Origin: Streptomyces sp. H27-C3
Lineage (GTDB): Bacteria; Actinomycetota; Actinomycetes; Streptomycetales; Streptomycetaceae
DNA: 64,000 nucleotides
Assembly (NCBI RefSeq): GCF_030063415.1
Contig: NZ_JASITA010000011.1
Span: 1-64,000, forward strand
Reading direction: 5' to 3'
Position 1 is the stretch's first letter; the number at the start of each line of letters is the position of its first letter. A program made the position numbers and the translations under genes. This document shows, piece by piece, positions 42,520 to 50,961 of this stretch. The notes beneath the pieces were generated by a model. That model did no database searches, had not been told where the DNA came from, and saw only the letters and a program-made list of their open reading frames with translations.

Positions 42520-43362
42520 ATGGCACAGCAGCCCGCTCCTCCCTCCCTCCCCGTATCCGACGAGGTCGGCCGGCTCTACGACCGCTACACCGACCTCGGC
42601 AGTGTCACGCTGGGAGAGAATCTGCACTTCGGCTACTGGGACAGCCCGGACAGCACCACTCCCCTGAACGAGGCGACCGACCGGCTGACCGATCTGATGA
42701 CGGACCGTCTGCGGATCGGCCCGGACTCCCGCGTCCTCGACCTCGGCTGCGGCACCGGCGCCCCCGGCAGCCGCATCGCCCAGCGCACTGGCGCCGACGT
42801 GACCGGCATCTCGGTGAGCCACAAGCAGGTGCAGCTGGCCAACGCGCTGGCCGCCTCGCTGAACCTGCGGGACCAGGTCCGCTTCGAGCGCGCCGACGCG
42901 ATGGACCTGCCGTACGCCGACGGTTCCTTCGACGCCGTCATCGCGCTGGAATCCATCATCCACATGCCGGACCGGGCGCAGGTGCTGAGCCATGTCGCCC
43001 GGGTTCTGCGGCCGGGCGGCCGGCTGGTGCTCACCGACTTCTTCGAGCGCGCGCCGATCCCCGACTCGGGCCGGTCGGCCGTCGAACGGTATCTGCGCGA
43101 GTTCATGATGACGATGATCCAGGCGGAGGACTACCCGCCGCTGCTGCGCCAGGCCGGTCTGTGGTTCGAGGAGCTGACGGACATCAGCGAACCCACGCTG
43201 CGCCGCACCTTCATCGAGCTGTCCGCCCGCATCACCGGGTCGGCCCCGGAACTGGCCGCCGATTACGGCGGCGAGCTGGTCGACCAGTTCAACCCGGGCG
43301 ACCTCGTCGGCGTCACGGAGTTCGGTCACCTGCTCGTCGTCGCGGTGCGCCCGGATGCCTGA
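42520..43362 (+). CDS. SAM-dependent methyltransferase (MitM/MitN-like)
   Basis: 280 residues, Methyltransf_11/25 fold in the group of sarcosine-, geranyl-PP- and rebeccamycin-sugar-type methyltransferases. VLDLGCGTGAPGSRIAQRTG is motif I, RADAMDLPYADGSFDAVIALESIIHMPD motif II, and RVLRPGGRLVLTDFF motif III. The N-terminal segment GRLYDRYTDLGSVTLGENLHFGYWD is typical. Mitomycin clusters have two such genes, MitM (aziridine N-methyl) and MitN. Two adjacent copies here (this and 43355) fit that, but I cannot say which does which. The presence of an N-methyltransferase candidate favours a mitomycin over an FR900482-type product. Confidence 0.85.
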   Translation: MAQQPAPPSLPVSDEVGRLYDRYTDLGSVTLGENLHFGYWDSPDSTTPLNEATDRLTDLMTDRLRIGPDSRVLDLGCGTGAPGSRIAQRTGADVTGISVSHKQVQLANALAASLNLRDQVRFERADAMDLPYADGSFDAVIALESIIHMPDRAQVLSHVARVLRPGGRLVLTDFFERAPIPDSGRSAVERYLREFMMTMIQAEDYPPLLRQAGLWFEELTDISEPTLRRTFIELSARITGSAPELAADYGGELVDQFNPGDLVGVTEFGHLLVVAVRPDA

Positions 43363-44218
43363 GGCGCGGGAGCCCGGCGGCGAAAGCGGCGTCGGCGACT
43401 TCTACGACCGGATCAACGACGTGACGGCCGACGCCATGGGCGGCTTCCTGCACGGCGGTTACTGGGAGGGCGCCGACGACCCCAGCACCGTGGAGGAGGC
43501 TGGCATCCGGCTGACCGACTTCGTGTCCGACCGGCTCCGGCTCACCCCCGGAGACCGGGTCCTAGACGTGGGCTCCGGCAACGGCAAGGCGACGGCGCAC
43601 ATCGCACGGCGGCACGGGGCGAGCGTCACCGGCATCACACTCAGTCCTCACCAGGTCCGGCAGGCCACGGACCTGGCCGGAGCGTCGGGCCTCGCCGGCT
43701 CCGTGGAATTCCAGGTCCACGACATGCTCGCGCTGTCCTTCCCGGACGCGTCGTTCGACGCGGCGTACGCCATCGAGACGGTCTGCCACGCCCAGGACCG
43801 TACCGACGTCTTCGCGGGGCTGGCCCGGGTGCTGCGCCCGGGCGGGCTGCTGACGGTGACCGACTTCGTACTCCTGCGCCCCCTGGAGAGCGACGACCAC
43901 CGGGCCCTCGTCGACGCCGCGATCAAGAACTACCAGCAGGGGCCCATGCTCACCCGGAGCGAGTACGAGGCGTGCGTGCGCACGGCAGGTCTCGAAGTGG
44001 TCGAGTTCCTCGACATCGGCGAGTTCGTCCGGCCGTCGTACCGAGTCGTCGGCAGCAACCTCGCCCGGTCCTGGGAGGCCCTGAAGGAACTCGTGACCGA
44101 GAGCGAGTTCCACTACATGGTGGAGGACCTCGGTCGCTTCGGGGACATCACGGAGCTCGGCTACGCCGTGGTGACCGCCCGCAGGCCCGGCCCACGGACA
44201 GCGGAAGGAAGGAACTGA
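43355..44218 (+). CDS. SAM-dependent methyltransferase (MitM/MitN-like), second copy
   Basis: 287 residues, same fold as the preceding gene, which it overlaps by 8 bases. VLDVGSGNGKATAHIARRHG (motif I), QVHDMLALSFPDASFDAAYAIETVCH (motif II) and ARVLRPGGLLTVTDFV (motif III). FYDRINDVTADAMGGFLHGGYWEG at the N-terminus resembles its neighbour. Sequences differ enough that this is an old duplication. Substrate candidates are the aziridine nitrogen and the C9a hydroxyl of mitosanes. Confidence 0.85.
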   Translation: MPEAREPGGESGVGDFYDRINDVTADAMGGFLHGGYWEGADDPSTVEEAGIRLTDFVSDRLRLTPGDRVLDVGSGNGKATAHIARRHGASVTGITLSPHQVRQATDLAGASGLAGSVEFQVHDMLALSFPDASFDAAYAIETVCHAQDRTDVFAGLARVLRPGGLLTVTDFVLLRPLESDDHRALVDAAIKNYQQGPMLTRSEYEACVRTAGLEVVEFLDIGEFVRPSYRVVGSNLARSWEALKELVTESEFHYMVEDLGRFGDITELGYAVVTARRPGPRTAEGRN

Positions 44219-44223
44219 TCCCG

Positions 44224-45588
44224 ATGACCCGCGCCCACACGAAACTCGCCCCTCCTGGCCGGTGGTCGGTGGCGTCCGCGCCCGGCCGGCTGCCGCTCCT
44301 GGGACACCTGCTGCCGATGCGTCGGCGCCCGCTGGAGTTCCTGACCTCGCTCCAGTACGAGGCCGATCTGGTCCGGCTGGAGATGAAGGGGCAGCCGATG
44401 TACATGGTCTGCCATCCCGAGCTGATCGACCAGATACTGAAGGAGCCCCGGACCTTCGACCGGGGCGGCCCGTTCTACGAGAAGACCCAGCTGCTCATGG
44501 GCAACAGCCTGGGCAACTGCCCCTACGCCGACCACCGGCGCCAACGCCGCCTGGTACAACCCTCGTTCCGGCGCGAGCGCATCGCCTCGTACCCGGAAGT
44601 GATGCGCGAGGAGGTGGAGACGGAGACGGCCACCTGGCGTCCGGGCGAGACGATCGACGCCAACGCGCGCATGCACGCGATCACCGCCCGGATTGGCGCG
44701 CGCGTACTGCTGTCCACCGACATCGGCAGGGACCACGTCGAACAGATCGTGCGCTGCCTGCCCATCGTCCTCAAGGGGATCTACCGGCGGATGGTCGCGC
44801 CGATCGATCTGCTCCACAAACTGCCGGGCCCGGAGCGCCGCGGTTTCGAGAGCGCCCTGGAGGAACTGCGAGTCCTCATCGACACGGTCATCGGCGACTA
44901 CCGCGACGCCGGGGTGGACCACGGCGACCTCCTGTCCGGACTGCTGGCTGCCCGGTACGAGGACGGTGACCGGCTGGCCGACCAGGAGATCCACGACCAG
45001 GTGATGAACTTCCTCACCGCCGCCACCGAGACCACGGCGACGGCCCTGGCCTGGGCCCTCCAACTCCTGGGCCGACACCCGGAGTACGAACGCCGACTCC
45101 AGGAGGAGGCGGACGCCTTCATGGCGCTTGACGGACCGGAGGTCCGCGGCCCCGCGGACCTGCCCTACACCGGGCAGGTGGTCACCGAGGTGCTGCGTAT
45201 GTATCCGCCGGGCTGGTTCGTCACCCGGGTCGTCTCGTCCGACACGGAGCTCGGCGGGGAGCCGCTGCCCGCGGGGACGGTCGTCTTCTACAGTTCGTAC
45301 GCCCTGCAGCGCAATCGCGGTCTGTTCCCCGACCCGGAGCGCTTTGACCCGGACCGGTGGGCACCGGACCGGTCGGGGGATGTGCCGCGGGGCGCGATGA
45401 TCCCGTTCGGCTCCGGCAGCCGCAAGTGCATCGGTGACGACTACGCCATGGCGGAGACGAGCCTCGCCCTGGTGACGATCGCCTCACGGTGGCGGTTGCG
45501 GCCCACCTCCGACACTCCCGTCCACCCGACGCCGCGTGCCCTGGTGGGCATGGGCCCGCTGCCCATGGTGACGGAACCGCGCGGCTGA
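44224..45588 (+). CDS. Cytochrome P450, canonical
   Basis: 454 residues, longer than most bacterial class I P450s and closer to CYP102/CYP51-like bacterial forms. An N-terminal proline-rich start (GRLPLLGHLLPM) is of the pentalenene-oxidase type. I helix LTAATETTATAL has the normal (A/G)-x-E-T-T, the K helix has EVLRMYP, and the haem loop is FGSGSRKCIG with Cys402. In contrast to the P450 at 10732 it should perform ordinary oxygen activation. It is the last gene of the rightward unit that starts with AHBA synthase. A ring or side-chain hydroxylation is likely. No ferredoxin gene is nearby. Confidence 0.88.
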   Translation: MTRAHTKLAPPGRWSVASAPGRLPLLGHLLPMRRRPLEFLTSLQYEADLVRLEMKGQPMYMVCHPELIDQILKEPRTFDRGGPFYEKTQLLMGNSLGNCPYADHRRQRRLVQPSFRRERIASYPEVMREEVETETATWRPGETIDANARMHAITARIGARVLLSTDIGRDHVEQIVRCLPIVLKGIYRRMVAPIDLLHKLPGPERRGFESALEELRVLIDTVIGDYRDAGVDHGDLLSGLLAARYEDGDRLADQEIHDQVMNFLTAATETTATALAWALQLLGRHPEYERRLQEEADAFMALDGPEVRGPADLPYTGQVVTEVLRMYPPGWFVTRVVSSDTELGGEPLPAGTVVFYSSYALQRNRGLFPDPERFDPDRWAPDRSGDVPRGAMIPFGSGSRKCIGDDYAMAETSLALVTIASRWRLRPTSDTPVHPTPRALVGMGPLPMVTEPRG

Positions 45589-45594
45589 ACGGCC

Positions 45595-45631
45595 GGTGCG
45601 GCGCCCCGGGGTCCCGAGGGCGCCGCGCACC
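45595..45631. terminator. Hairpin after the P450 gene
   Basis: GGTGCGGCGCC (45595-45605) pairs with GGCGCCGCGCACC (45619-45631) with one 2-base bulge, in the gap between the convergent stops at 45588 and 45682. Confidence 0.5.
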
Positions 45632-45681
45632 GCCCGCGCGTGCGGACCGGTACCCGCGGCGACCGACGGGAGGGTGCGGCA

Positions 45682-46095
45682 CTACGAGACGTCGAGGACC
45701 CGTTCGGGCACGACCCGGACGAACACGAGGTCGTCGTCCGCCGGAACCTGGTCGCCCAGGAACTCCGCGTGCGACAGACCGGTGTACTTGCGCGAGAGCG
45801 CGTCCATCAGTCCCACGTGCTGTTCCGGCGGTTCGAGGTGGGCGGCCCCCCGGAAGGACACGTACGTATACGGGGCCTCGGACGGGTGCAGCAGTACGCC
45901 GACCCGGCGGGACCGCGCGAGATCGCGTGCCTTCCGGCTGTCCCGCTCGATGCCGAAGAGCACGTGCGACCCGTCGTGCGTGACCCACACGACGGTCTGG
46001 TGCGGCGTCCCGTCCGCCCCGACCGTGGCCACGACGGCGAAAACCGGCGCGTCCAGCAGCGCCCTGACACGTTCCGACAGCGGCACGCCGGTCAT
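45682..46095 (-). CDS. Pyridoxamine 5'-phosphate oxidase-like split-barrel protein
   Basis: 137 residues. FAVVATVGADGTPHQTVVWVTHDGSHVLFGI and ARDLARSRRVGVLLHPSE are typical of PPOX-class F420- or FMN-binding proteins. F420-dependent members are common in actinobacteria and would be in keeping with the luciferase-like enzymes in the cluster. Its start overlaps the stop of the aldo/keto reductase (46092-46095), so the two genes form a small operon. It may be a general reductase at the cluster edge with no part in the pathway. Confidence 0.8.
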   Translation of the reverse strand: MTGVPLSERVRALLDAPVFAVVATVGADGTPHQTVVWVTHDGSHVLFGIERDSRKARDLARSRRVGVLLHPSEAPYTYVSFRGAAHLEPPEQHVGLMDALSRKYTGLSHAEFLGDQVPADDDLVFVRVVPERVLDVS

Positions 46096-47126
46096 CGGGC
46101 CTCCCGGCCGTGCGTCGGCCGCCGGCGCAGGGACGGGTCCGACAGGACGCGCGGCACGTAGTGGCTGTCCGCCCGGTTGAGATCGGTGCCGGGCGGCACG
46201 ATGGTGTCCAGCCGGTCCAGGACGCCGTCGTCGAGCACCACATCGGCACCGGCCAGCAGATCGGTCAGCTGCCCGGGTGTGCGGGGGCCGATGATGACGG
46301 CGGTGACGGCGGGATGGGTACGGACGAAGGCGAGCGCAAGGTGGGTAAGGGAGATGCCGGTGTCCGCCGCAACCTTCTTGAGGGCCGCCACGGCGCGTAC
46401 CTTGGCGGCGTTCTCCGGCACGGAGAGGTCGAACCTGCGCGCCTCCAGGACGGCGCGGCCGACCCCCGGCCGGATGTCCTTGCCGGACAACCAGCCCGCC
46501 CCCAGCGGTCCCCAGGCGAGCACGCCCATGCCGTGCCGCTGCGCGGCCGGCAGGACGTGGGTCTCCACGCCGCGGGCGAGGAGGGAGTACTGCGGCTGTT
46601 CACTGCGGAAGCGGACGTGGCCACGGCGCTCGGCGGTCCACTGCGCCTCGACGATCTGGTCGGCCGGGAAGTTCGACGTACCGATCGCCAGGACCTTTCC
46701 CGACCGTACGAGATCGGACAGCGCGGAGAGCGTCTCGTCGATGTCGGTGTCCGGGTCGATTCGGTGCACCTGGTAGAGGTCGAGGTGGTCGGTGCCGAGC
46801 CGGCGCAGCGAGCCCTCGACCGCGCGCACGATCCAACGACGGGAGTTTCCCTGGTGATTGGCGTCGGAGCCCATCGGGCTGTGGAACTTGGAGCACAGGA
46901 CCAGGTCGTCCCTGCGCCCCCGGATGGCCCTGCCGACGATGCGTTCGGACTCTCCCTCGCCGTAGATGTCGGCCGTGTCGACCAGATTGATGCCCGCGTC
47001 CAGGGCGAGCCGGACGACGCGGGCGGTCTCCGCCTCGTCCGTGTTGCCCCAGGATCCGAACATCATGGTGCCGAGGGCGAGTTCGGTCACGGACATGCCG
47101 GTCCCGCCCAGGATCCTTCGCCTCAT
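46092..47126 (-). CDS. Aldo/keto reductase
   Basis: 344 residues, NADPH-dependent TIM barrel of the YhdN/Tas group. NLVDTADIYGEGESE contains catalytic Asp and Tyr, LCSKFHSP the Lys and LDLYQVHRID the His. The C-terminal IIGPRTPGQL is the NADPH-binding arginine region. It reduces aldehydes or ketones. It could serve aldehyde reduction in mitosane assembly, but such genes are common elsewhere. Coupled with the PPOX-like gene downstream. Confidence 0.88.
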   Translation of the reverse strand: MRRRILGGTGMSVTELALGTMMFGSWGNTDEAETARVVRLALDAGINLVDTADIYGEGESERIVGRAIRGRRDDLVLCSKFHSPMGSDANHQGNSRRWIVRAVEGSLRRLGTDHLDLYQVHRIDPDTDIDETLSALSDLVRSGKVLAIGTSNFPADQIVEAQWTAERRGHVRFRSEQPQYSLLARGVETHVLPAAQRHGMGVLAWGPLGAGWLSGKDIRPGVGRAVLEARRFDLSVPENAAKVRAVAALKKVAADTGISLTHLALAFVRTHPAVTAVIIGPRTPGQLTDLLAGADVVLDDGVLDRLDTIVPPGTDLNRADSHYVPRVLSDPSLRRRPTHGREAR

Positions 47127-47326
47127 ACGACGTACGCCTCTCCGTCAGCGAACAGATGAGCCATGGCCGTACCACTGTGGCCTCTTCCCTCACGGTCGCA
47201 CCAGAGCGCGTCCACGTTGTTTGCCCGTACGCGGCCTATAGCATGTGCCGCCCCGGCCGACTCGCCACTCAGCGGGCGGACATGCCCCGAGGCGCCGACC
47301 GCAGACTCCCACCACGCGAGGTCCCG

Positions 47327-48232
47327 ATGTCTCATTCGCCCACGATCATCGACCGCGCGGAGCGGTTCAGCTGGCTCTCCGCCCGCCTGCTGGAACAGCA
47401 CCGCTTCTCTTACCACTTCCTCGGGGGTGACGCGGACGCCGTGGAGACGGCGCTCGCGCCCTACGCCCGGCCCGACGGGGGCTACGGCTACGCCCTGGAG
47501 GCGGACGTGCGCGGGCCCGCCTCGCAACCGCTGCACGCCGCGACGGCGCTGCTCGTCCTGGACGAGATCGGGCGCTGCGACCCGGCGCACACGGCCCGGC
47601 TCCTCGGCCACCTCCCCACCCTGACCTCGCCGGACGGCGGCGTCCCCTCGATCCACCCGGGGGGCGCCGGTTACCCTTCGGCCGCCGTGCTCCCGCTGCG
47701 GACCGACCCGCCGGGGTCGCTGCTGTCGACCGGCGTGATCGCCGGGACGCTCCACCGCAACAACATCACGCACCCCTGGCTGGACGACGCCACCGAGTTC
47801 TGCTGGGCGGCCATCGACTCCCTGGAAAGCTCGCATCCGTACGAAGTGGAGGCGGCAGTCACCTTCCTCGACGGTGTCACGGACCGCGAGCGCGCCGCCA
47901 AATCGGCCGAGCGCCTCGAGTCGCTGGTCCGCGACCAGCGACTCGTGGTGACCGAACCGGCCCGCTCCGCGGAGTTCCCCGTGCACCCCTCGTACGCTCC
48001 GGGTGAGTACCACTACGTGTACGACGTCGCGCGGACACCCGGCTCACTGGCCCGTGGCTGGTTCTCCGACCGGGAGGTCGCCGACGCGCTGGACCATCTG
48101 ACCGCCACGCAGCAGGACGACGGCGGCTGGCCCGTGCTGTGGCGGGTCTGGGCTCCCGGCACGCTCGCCGAGTGGCGCCCCATCGTCACGTTGAACGCCG
48201 TGCGCGTGCTCCGGGCGTACGGCAGGATCTGA
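47327..48232 (+). CDS. Alpha-toroid (squalene cyclase/prenyltransferase-like) hypothetical protein
   Basis: 301 residues. Repeated helices with GGYGYALEADVRG, LHAATALLVLDEIG, SPDGGVPSI and QQDDGGWPVLW follow the QW-like repeats of alpha/alpha-toroid proteins, but no DXDD or DDXXD catalytic motif is present. The exact function of these actinobacterial proteins is unknown. The start at 47327 gives a natural N-terminus. It is transcribed away from the aldo/keto reductase and is probably not part of the biosynthesis. Product enzymes of terpenoid type are ruled out by the missing motifs. Confidence 0.65.
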   Translation: MSHSPTIIDRAERFSWLSARLLEQHRFSYHFLGGDADAVETALAPYARPDGGYGYALEADVRGPASQPLHAATALLVLDEIGRCDPAHTARLLGHLPTLTSPDGGVPSIHPGGAGYPSAAVLPLRTDPPGSLLSTGVIAGTLHRNNITHPWLDDATEFCWAAIDSLESSHPYEVEAAVTFLDGVTDRERAAKSAERLESLVRDQRLVVTEPARSAEFPVHPSYAPGEYHYVYDVARTPGSLARGWFSDREVADALDHLTATQQDDGGWPVLWRVWAPGTLAEWRPIVTLNAVRVLRAYGRI

Positions 48233-48265
48233 CGCGCGGCCGGCGACGCGTACGGCGCCCGGCCT

Positions 48266-49291
48266 TCAGTCGCTCTCCCGTCCCATCTCCGCGAGGGTGG
48301 ACTCCACCACGCTCTCGGGCACGTCCTCGACCCGTTCCACACCGGACCGGCCGTCGAGCATGAAGGTGAGGCCGGTCGTCGCCTTCTTGTCCTGGCGCAT
48401 GAACGCGATCAGGTCGGCCGTCCGCACGTTCGCGGGCAGCCGCTCGCGCAGTCCGTAGGAGCGTACGGTCTTCAGGTGCTCGGTCACGCGGGACTGGTCG
48501 ACGCGCCCCAGAGCACCTGCCAGCCTGCCGGCGAACACGGTGCCGATCGCGACACCTTCGCCGTGCCGCAGCGCGAAGTCCGTGGCGCGTTCCAGCGCAT
48601 GGCCCAGAGTGTGGCCGTAGTTCAGAATGTGGCGCAGTCCGGCGTCCCGCTCGTCCGCGGCCACGACGGACGCCTTGAGGGCAACGCTCGCAGCTATCTG
48701 CTCGTGGACTGGCAGCCCCCGCAGGTCACCAGCGCCGATGAAATGGCAGCGGGCGATCTCGCCGTACCCGTTGGCCCACTCCTCCGGCGGGAGGGTGCTC
48801 AGCAGGTCGGTGTCGCAGAGGACCGCCCGCGGCTGCCAATAGGCTCCGACCAGGTTCTTGCCCTCGGGCAGGTTCACCGCCGTCTTGCCGCCGACTGCCG
48901 CGTCGACCTGCGCGAGGAGCGTGGTCGGCAGGTGTACGACTGCGACTCCCCGGTGGTAGAGGGACGCCGCCAGCCCCACGACGTCCGTCGTGGTGCCTCC
49001 GCCACAGGAGATGACAAGGTCGGCGCGGGTCAGGCCGTACGCGGCGAACTCCCGGCACAGGTCGTGCACGGTGGCCAGCGTCTTGTGGTGCTCCCCGTCC
49101 CGCGCCCGGATCACCCGGTGCGGCACCCCCGGGTCCGGTACGGTCCCCGCAGGCCGCGCCGACACCACCACCGCCCGCGCGGCACCGGTGCCCGCCACGG
49201 TCCCGGGGAGCAGCGAGCGCGCCCCGGGACCGATGTGGACGGGATAGGAACGGTCACCCAGCTGTACGTCGATGCGCCGCGCAGTCGTCAT
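48266..49291 (-). CDS. Aminodehydroquinate synthase (RifG-like 3-dehydroquinate synthase)
   Basis: 341 residues. CGGGTTTDVVGLAASLYHRG is the NAD loop region, PTTLLAQVDAAVGGKTAVN the substrate phosphate region, and NGYGEI, NYGHTLGHALE and RHGEGVAIG supply the Glu and two His zinc ligands of dehydroquinate synthases. In AHBA clusters RifG cyclises aminoDAHP to aminodehydroquinate. Start chosen at 49291 because residue 2 onward (TTARRIDVQLGDRSYPVHIG) matches the relic at 53270-53395. A shikimate-pathway housekeeping enzyme is unlikely here since it is not next to aroB partners. Confidence 0.88.
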   Translation of the reverse strand: MTTARRIDVQLGDRSYPVHIGPGARSLLPGTVAGTGAARAVVVSARPAGTVPDPGVPHRVIRARDGEHHKTLATVHDLCREFAAYGLTRADLVISCGGGTTTDVVGLAASLYHRGVAVVHLPTTLLAQVDAAVGGKTAVNLPEGKNLVGAYWQPRAVLCDTDLLSTLPPEEWANGYGEIARCHFIGAGDLRGLPVHEQIAASVALKASVVAADERDAGLRHILNYGHTLGHALERATDFALRHGEGVAIGTVFAGRLAGALGRVDQSRVTEHLKTVRSYGLRERLPANVRTADLIAFMRQDKKATTGLTFMLDGRSGVERVEDVPESVVESTLAEMGRESD

Positions 49292-49366
49292 GCCCACAGT
49301 CTGCGGATCAGGCGTGGCACGGAACAGATCGCCGCGAGCCAACCGGTCGGCCTTCTTCCGTCCGCG

Positions 49367-50800
49367 TCAGGCTGATGATTCGCGCTGCTGCTTCGGCAAC
49401 AGCGCCGCCATGACAGTGCTCAGCATGATGGTCAGTCCGGCCACCAGGAAGGCACGCCCGAACCCGGACGCGAGTGCCTCTGTCCCCTCGCCCGCGTCGG
49501 CCGCACGGCTGGTGGAGATCGACGCCAGCAGGGAAAGGCCGATGGCTCCGCCGATGGTGCGCGAGGTGTTGACGAGTCCAGCCGCCAGGCCGGCCTGGGA
49601 CAGGTCCACTCCTGCGGTCGCCGACACCGCCAGCAGCGTCATCATCAGGCCCGCGCCGCAGGAGAGGAGGATGCCGGGCCCCAGCAGGGTGCTCAGGAAC
49701 GTACCGTCGGCACCCATGAAGCTCTGCCAGACGAAGCCGACCGACGTGAGCAGTCCGGCCAGCATGAGCAGGGTCCGGCCGTCGATCCACTGGAGCAGCC
49801 GGGGTGCGAACTGCGAGGCGAGGATGATGGAAACGGTGTGCGGGAGGAGGGCCAGTCCGGTCTCGACGGCGGAGTAGCCGAGAACGTTCTGCATGTAGAG
49901 GGAGAGGAAATACCACATCGCGTAGAAGCCGGTTCCGCTCACCAGCGTGATGGCGTTGGCCACCGATACGGATCGGATACGGAACAGGCCGAGTGGCACG
50001 AGGGGCTCGCTCGTACGCCGTTCCACCGCGACGAAGGCGACGAGTCCGGCGCAGCCGATCACCAGCGGCACCAAGGTCTCCACAGCCGCCCAGCCCTGTA
50101 CCTCGATCCGCGAGATGCCGTAAGCCAGGCTGCCCACGCCCACCGTGACCAGCAGCGCGCCCAGCAGGTCGATCCGGTGCACCTTCGGGCGGTGGTTCTC
50201 CGCCAGCCACACCGTCGCCGCGATCAGCACGATGACGCCCAGCGGCACATTGACCAGGAGCACCCAGCGCCACGAGAGGTAGTCGGTGAGCAGACCGCCC
50301 ACGAGTCCGCCGAGTGCCCCGCCGCCCGTCCCCACAGCCGTCCACGCGGCGACAGCACGGACCCGCTTCCGTCCCTCGGGGAACGTCGTGGTGAGTATCG
50401 TGAGCGTGGCGGGCGACAAGATCGCCGCCCCGATTCCCTGCAGTGCCCGCGCCACGATCAGCATCCACGGTGCGTTCGCGAGGCCGCCCAGCAGGCTCGC
50501 GAACGTGAACACCCCCAGGCCGAGGACGAAGACTTTCTTGTGGCCGAACAGGTCGGAGGCCCGGCCGCCGAGCATGAGAAGCCCCGCGAAGGTGATGACG
50601 TAGGCGTTCACCACCCACTGCAGGCCGCCCTCACCGATGCCGAGTCCGGCACGGATGGACGGCAGGGCGACGTTGATGACGGAGATGTCGAGGACCACGA
50701 CGAACTGCCCTACGCATGCCGCCAGGACGGCCACCCACAGGGGTCCCCGTGAGCCTCGCGCCGTCTCGACGCGGTCAGCTCCTGAAGTTAAGTGTTCCAT
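49367..50800 (-). CDS. MFS drug exporter, DHA2 (14-TM EmrB/QacA) family, Mct-like
   Basis: 477 residues if started at 50800; starts at 50809 or 50818 add 3 or 6 residues and are not excluded. About 14 hydrophobic segments. Motif A variant LMLGGRASDLFGHKKVF, motif B VARALQGIGAAILSPA, and motif C region GGALGGLVGGLLTDYLSWRW are typical of proton-driven drug exporters. With Mrd as binding protein it would export the mitosane, as Mct does in S. lavendulae. The gene contains a TTA codon at codon 4 (50789-50791), and a second one at the very start if translation begins at 50809, so it needs the bldA tRNA. Confidence 0.88.
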   Translation of the reverse strand: MEHLTSGADRVETARGSRGPLWVAVLAACVGQFVVVLDISVINVALPSIRAGLGIGEGGLQWVVNAYVITFAGLLMLGGRASDLFGHKKVFVLGLGVFTFASLLGGLANAPWMLIVARALQGIGAAILSPATLTILTTTFPEGRKRVRAVAAWTAVGTGGGALGGLVGGLLTDYLSWRWVLLVNVPLGVIVLIAATVWLAENHRPKVHRIDLLGALLVTVGVGSLAYGISRIEVQGWAAVETLVPLVIGCAGLVAFVAVERRTSEPLVPLGLFRIRSVSVANAITLVSGTGFYAMWYFLSLYMQNVLGYSAVETGLALLPHTVSIILASQFAPRLLQWIDGRTLLMLAGLLTSVGFVWQSFMGADGTFLSTLLGPGILLSCGAGLMMTLLAVSATAGVDLSQAGLAAGLVNTSRTIGGAIGLSLLASISTSRAADAGEGTEALASGFGRAFLVAGLTIMLSTVMAALLPKQQRESSA

Positions 50801-50961
50801 GGGTAACATCGTCCTCATTTCGTCCCGGGCGATCGACAGTCCACTGAGGGCCCGGCCTATCCCAAAGGACCTAGGTACGCGTGCGAGCCCTCGGCCGGTC
50901 CGGTGGCTGCGGCGCGCGGGCGGGACCAACCGGCTCACCGAGTGTGTCGAGGGGGGCGTGG

